In this document: positions 33,713 to 35,008 of the stretch, piece by piece
How the letters are laid out: the number at the start of each line of letters is the position of its first letter
How positions within the stretch are numbered: the stretch's first letter is position 1
Source: an uncultured Ignavibacterium sp.
GTDB lineage: Bacteria > Bacteroidota > Ignavibacteria > Ignavibacteriales > Ignavibacteriaceae
DNA: 35,008 nucleotides
Direction of reading: 5' to 3'
NCBI GenBank assembly: GCA_937125135.1
Contig: CAKZLD010000114.1
Span: forward strand, 1 to 35,008
Translations under genes and position numbers: made by a program
Notes under the pieces: model-generated
Told to the model about the DNA's origin: nothing
Databases searched by the model: none
What the model saw: the letters and a program-made list of their open reading frames with translations, nothing else

Positions 33713-34095
33713 AAATATAAAATGTCGATAAAATAAATTACTGAGACTGTCTTAAAAGTCAGTTTTTACAATTTATCTTTATTTGTTGGATTCAGGTTGT
33801 AGATATATTTTGGGATTTAATGATTAGAATGAAAATAAATTTCTCACAAAACTTTTAAGACAGTCTTTTTATATAAAATCTATTCAGCGTTTATTTCATA
33901 TCAGAAAAAAATATTTTATTAAGTTTTAACATTTCGAAAAATACAATTTTGGAGTAAGTCAGCTGAGTTATTAAACTAATACCAATTTAAATAGAGTTCG
34001 ATAACCTGTCCCGAACTTCTTTCGGGCTCATCCCGGATTTCAACAAACTCAATAAATCGCCTGAGGCAAAACCGCTGTCAGGTGCATTTGCCCAT
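33713..34095. other. gene-free stretch: MITE-like element plus small hairpins
   Basis: No protein-like frame is seen in these 383 bp. The first part holds the inverted-repeat element at 33744-33866. After AT-rich sequence without features, the right part has CCCGAA-CTTCT-TTCGGG (34010-34026) and CCTGA...TCAGG (34060-34064 with 34078-34082), both next to the 3' end of the minus-strand pseudogene. They could act as its terminator or be worn dispersed palindromes. Confidence 0.6.
33744..33866. mobile_element. MITE-like element, copy 2
   Basis: AGACTGTCTTAAAAG (33744-33758) and CTTTTAAGACAGTCT (33852-33866) are perfect 15-bp terminal inverted repeats of a 123-bp element with no reading frame. 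The right end runs into TTTTT, so it may also act as a terminator for gdhA. The ends match those of the element at 14705-14820 (TGTCTCAAAAG against TGTCTTAAAAG, 10 of 11). The interiors share no clear sequence. No target-site duplication is obvious. Confidence 0.7.
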
Positions 34096-34712
34096 TCATC
34101 TTAATAAAATAAGTTTTTTGGTTTCACTCAATGAGCCAGCTTGAAGCGTGTAGAAATACACACCGCTGGGAAGACCTGACGCATTCCATTGCCTTGAATA
34201 CGTTCCAGCGAGTAACTCCCCAGAAACAAGAACAGCTACTTCTTTACCTAAAGCATCATATACTTTCAGTGTTACAAATGATTTAGTCGGAATACTAAAC
34301 GAAATTGTCGTTGTCGGATTAAATGGGTTCGGATAATTCTGTTCCAGTCTGAACTGAGTAGGCAGTTCAGTTAATCCGCCATGGTCCTTAACTGAAGTTA
34401 TCGTATCCGAGAGCGGTCGCCGCCACACGCCGCCGCCCCAAGTCCCGGCAAAGAGATTCGTGCCACTGACGGCAAGAGCCAGGACAATATGATTCGTCAA
34501 GCCTGTATTGACCGCTGTCCAGCTTGTGCCGTTGTTGTTGGAAAGAAAGACTCCTCCGCCTAAAGTCCCGGCAAAGAGATTTGTGCCACTGATGGCAAAA
34601 CAATTAACAGTAGCTTATAGGGACCATTGGTTTGAACCCACTGGGCAAGCAATGGATTTGTTTTGGCAGATACCAATAAGACCAATAAAAAAAATCGAAA
34701 AGTGTTTTTCAT
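34096..34712 (-). pseudogene. frameshifted T9SS-sorted repeat protein
   Basis: The start is good: AAAGGAG before the ATG at 34710-34712, then a signal peptide (MKNTFRFFLLVLLVSAK, NPLLAQ) and WVQTNGPY. About ten codons into the mature part the sense moves to another frame (near 34605-34620), which continues as TVNCFAISGTNLFAGTLGGG, then VFLSNNNGTSWTAVNTGLTN, a second SGTNLFAGTWGGGV unit and a T9SS tail (LEQNYPNPFNPTTTISFSI to KKLILLR). Only two 41-residue repeat units remain (AGTCCCGGCAAAGAGATT recurs at 34441 and 34564, 123 nt apart); relatives with this repeat usually carry many. The gene is much richer in G+C than its neighbours: 41 of 60 bases in 34421-34480. Confidence 0.8.
34441..34597. 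repeat. 123-bp tandem coding repeat (two units)
   Basis: AGTCCCGGCAAAGAGATT followed by TGTGCCACTGA or CGTGCCACTGA and GGCAA occurs at 34441-34474 and 34564-34597, exactly 123 bp (41 codons) apart. It encodes the SGTNLFAGT unit of the surface protein on the minus strand. Such near-identical units can expand or shrink by recombination. Confidence 0.75.
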
Positions 34713-34945
34713 AAATGTTTCTCCTTTCGTTAAATTGTGAAAGGCAATTGAAGCAAACATAATCCCTCACGCATTAACTTATCCAGATGATTATCAAGAG
34801 TGCGTTCAAACAATTTTATTCACAGTTATTACGTAGTGCTATTTTAATAACTGCTCAAAATTATTTGTTAATAATCTAAAACTATTTCGAAATAATTTCA
34901 AGAATTTAATCGAACTTTTTATTTATAAAATTTTCTATTATTCCT
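34713..34945. other. AT-rich intergenic region before the T9SS pseudogene
   Basis: These 233 bp contain the leader of the minus-strand pseudogene (its AAAGGAG lies just right of 34712) and AT-rich sequence with several short palindromes such as ATTTCGAAAT (34884-34893 region). No gene-like frame is seen. Confidence 0.5.
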
Positions 34946-35008
34946 CTATCTAACTTTTATCTTCCCCAGCTCTGTATTTCCGTTGAACTCAGGATAATAC
35001 ATTAAATA
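34946..35008 (-). CDS. 3' end of an unrecognised gene (cut by the window edge)
   Basis: On the minus strand an open frame enters from the right edge and ends with TAG at 34946-34948. It gives 20 residues: YLMYYPEFNG, then NTELGKIKVR. The hydrophilic basic end would suit a protein C-terminus, but 20 codons are too few to be certain that it is coding. Confidence 0.35.
   Translation of the reverse strand, partial: YLMYYPEFNGNTELGKIKVR

Overview
The window is AT-rich bacterial DNA whose gene content points to the Ignavibacteria/Chlorobi side of the Bacteroidota. Four genes end in, or in a variant of, the type IX secretion (T9SS) C-terminal sorting domain (a YPNPFNP-type motif, then a short beta domain ending in MILMR, MILIR or LILLR). 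A PorV-like outer-membrane protein and a TonB-dependent receptor with an N-terminal carboxypeptidase-regulatory-like domain are also present. This assignment rests on family knowledge; no rRNA or tRNA gene is in the window to confirm it.

Layout. 1-1482: tail of an unknown gene, an EamA transporter and a small secreted protein. 1554-2773 (minus): decayed remains of an HlyD / ABC ATPase / ABC-2 permease exporter with several independent lesions. 2948-3003: paired palindromes just before the next gene. 3005-14685 (plus): a tightly packed series of M20 peptidase, cyanophycinase-family peptidase, YfcC-type transporter (these three overlap by 4 nt each), T9SS-sorted protein, RpiR regulator, TonB-dependent receptor, large surface protein and PorV-like protein. 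It is followed by a small inverted-repeat element and then a second, secreted, two-domain cyanophycinase-like protein with a T9SS tail (14891-17023). 17126-32137: mostly housekeeping genes (FAH-family hydrolase, cysS, an RlmD/TrmA-type methyltransferase, msrA, an HGSNAT-like membrane protein, rsmI, HAD phosphatase, alpha/beta hydrolase, glgA, a Na+-dependent NSS transporter with its tiny partner subunit, holA, an M24 aminopeptidase and a FkbM-like methyltransferase). 32369-33712: NADP-type glutamate dehydrogenase, followed by a second copy of the inverted-repeat element. 34096-34712 (minus): a frameshifted, unusually GC-rich T9SS repeat protein. A gene fragment runs off the right edge.

The most interesting reading is that 3005-17023 is a peptide-utilisation locus built like a polysaccharide utilisation locus. 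A surface-exported S51 peptidase would cut a polymer or isopeptide, the TonB receptor would bring fragments into the periplasm, and a second S51 peptidase, the YfcC-type carrier and an M20 dipeptidase would finish the job under an RpiR regulator. Cyanophycin (poly-Asp with Arg side chains) is the obvious candidate substrate for the first S51 enzyme. The secreted enzyme deviates at two of the family's conserved positions and carries a second S51-like domain without the serine. This is inference from gene content, not proof.

The window also shows small palindromic repeats at work: one lies just before the regulator's start codon, a head-to-head pair is inserted in frame into a T9SS sorting domain, and there are two copies of a roughly 120-bp MITE-like element.
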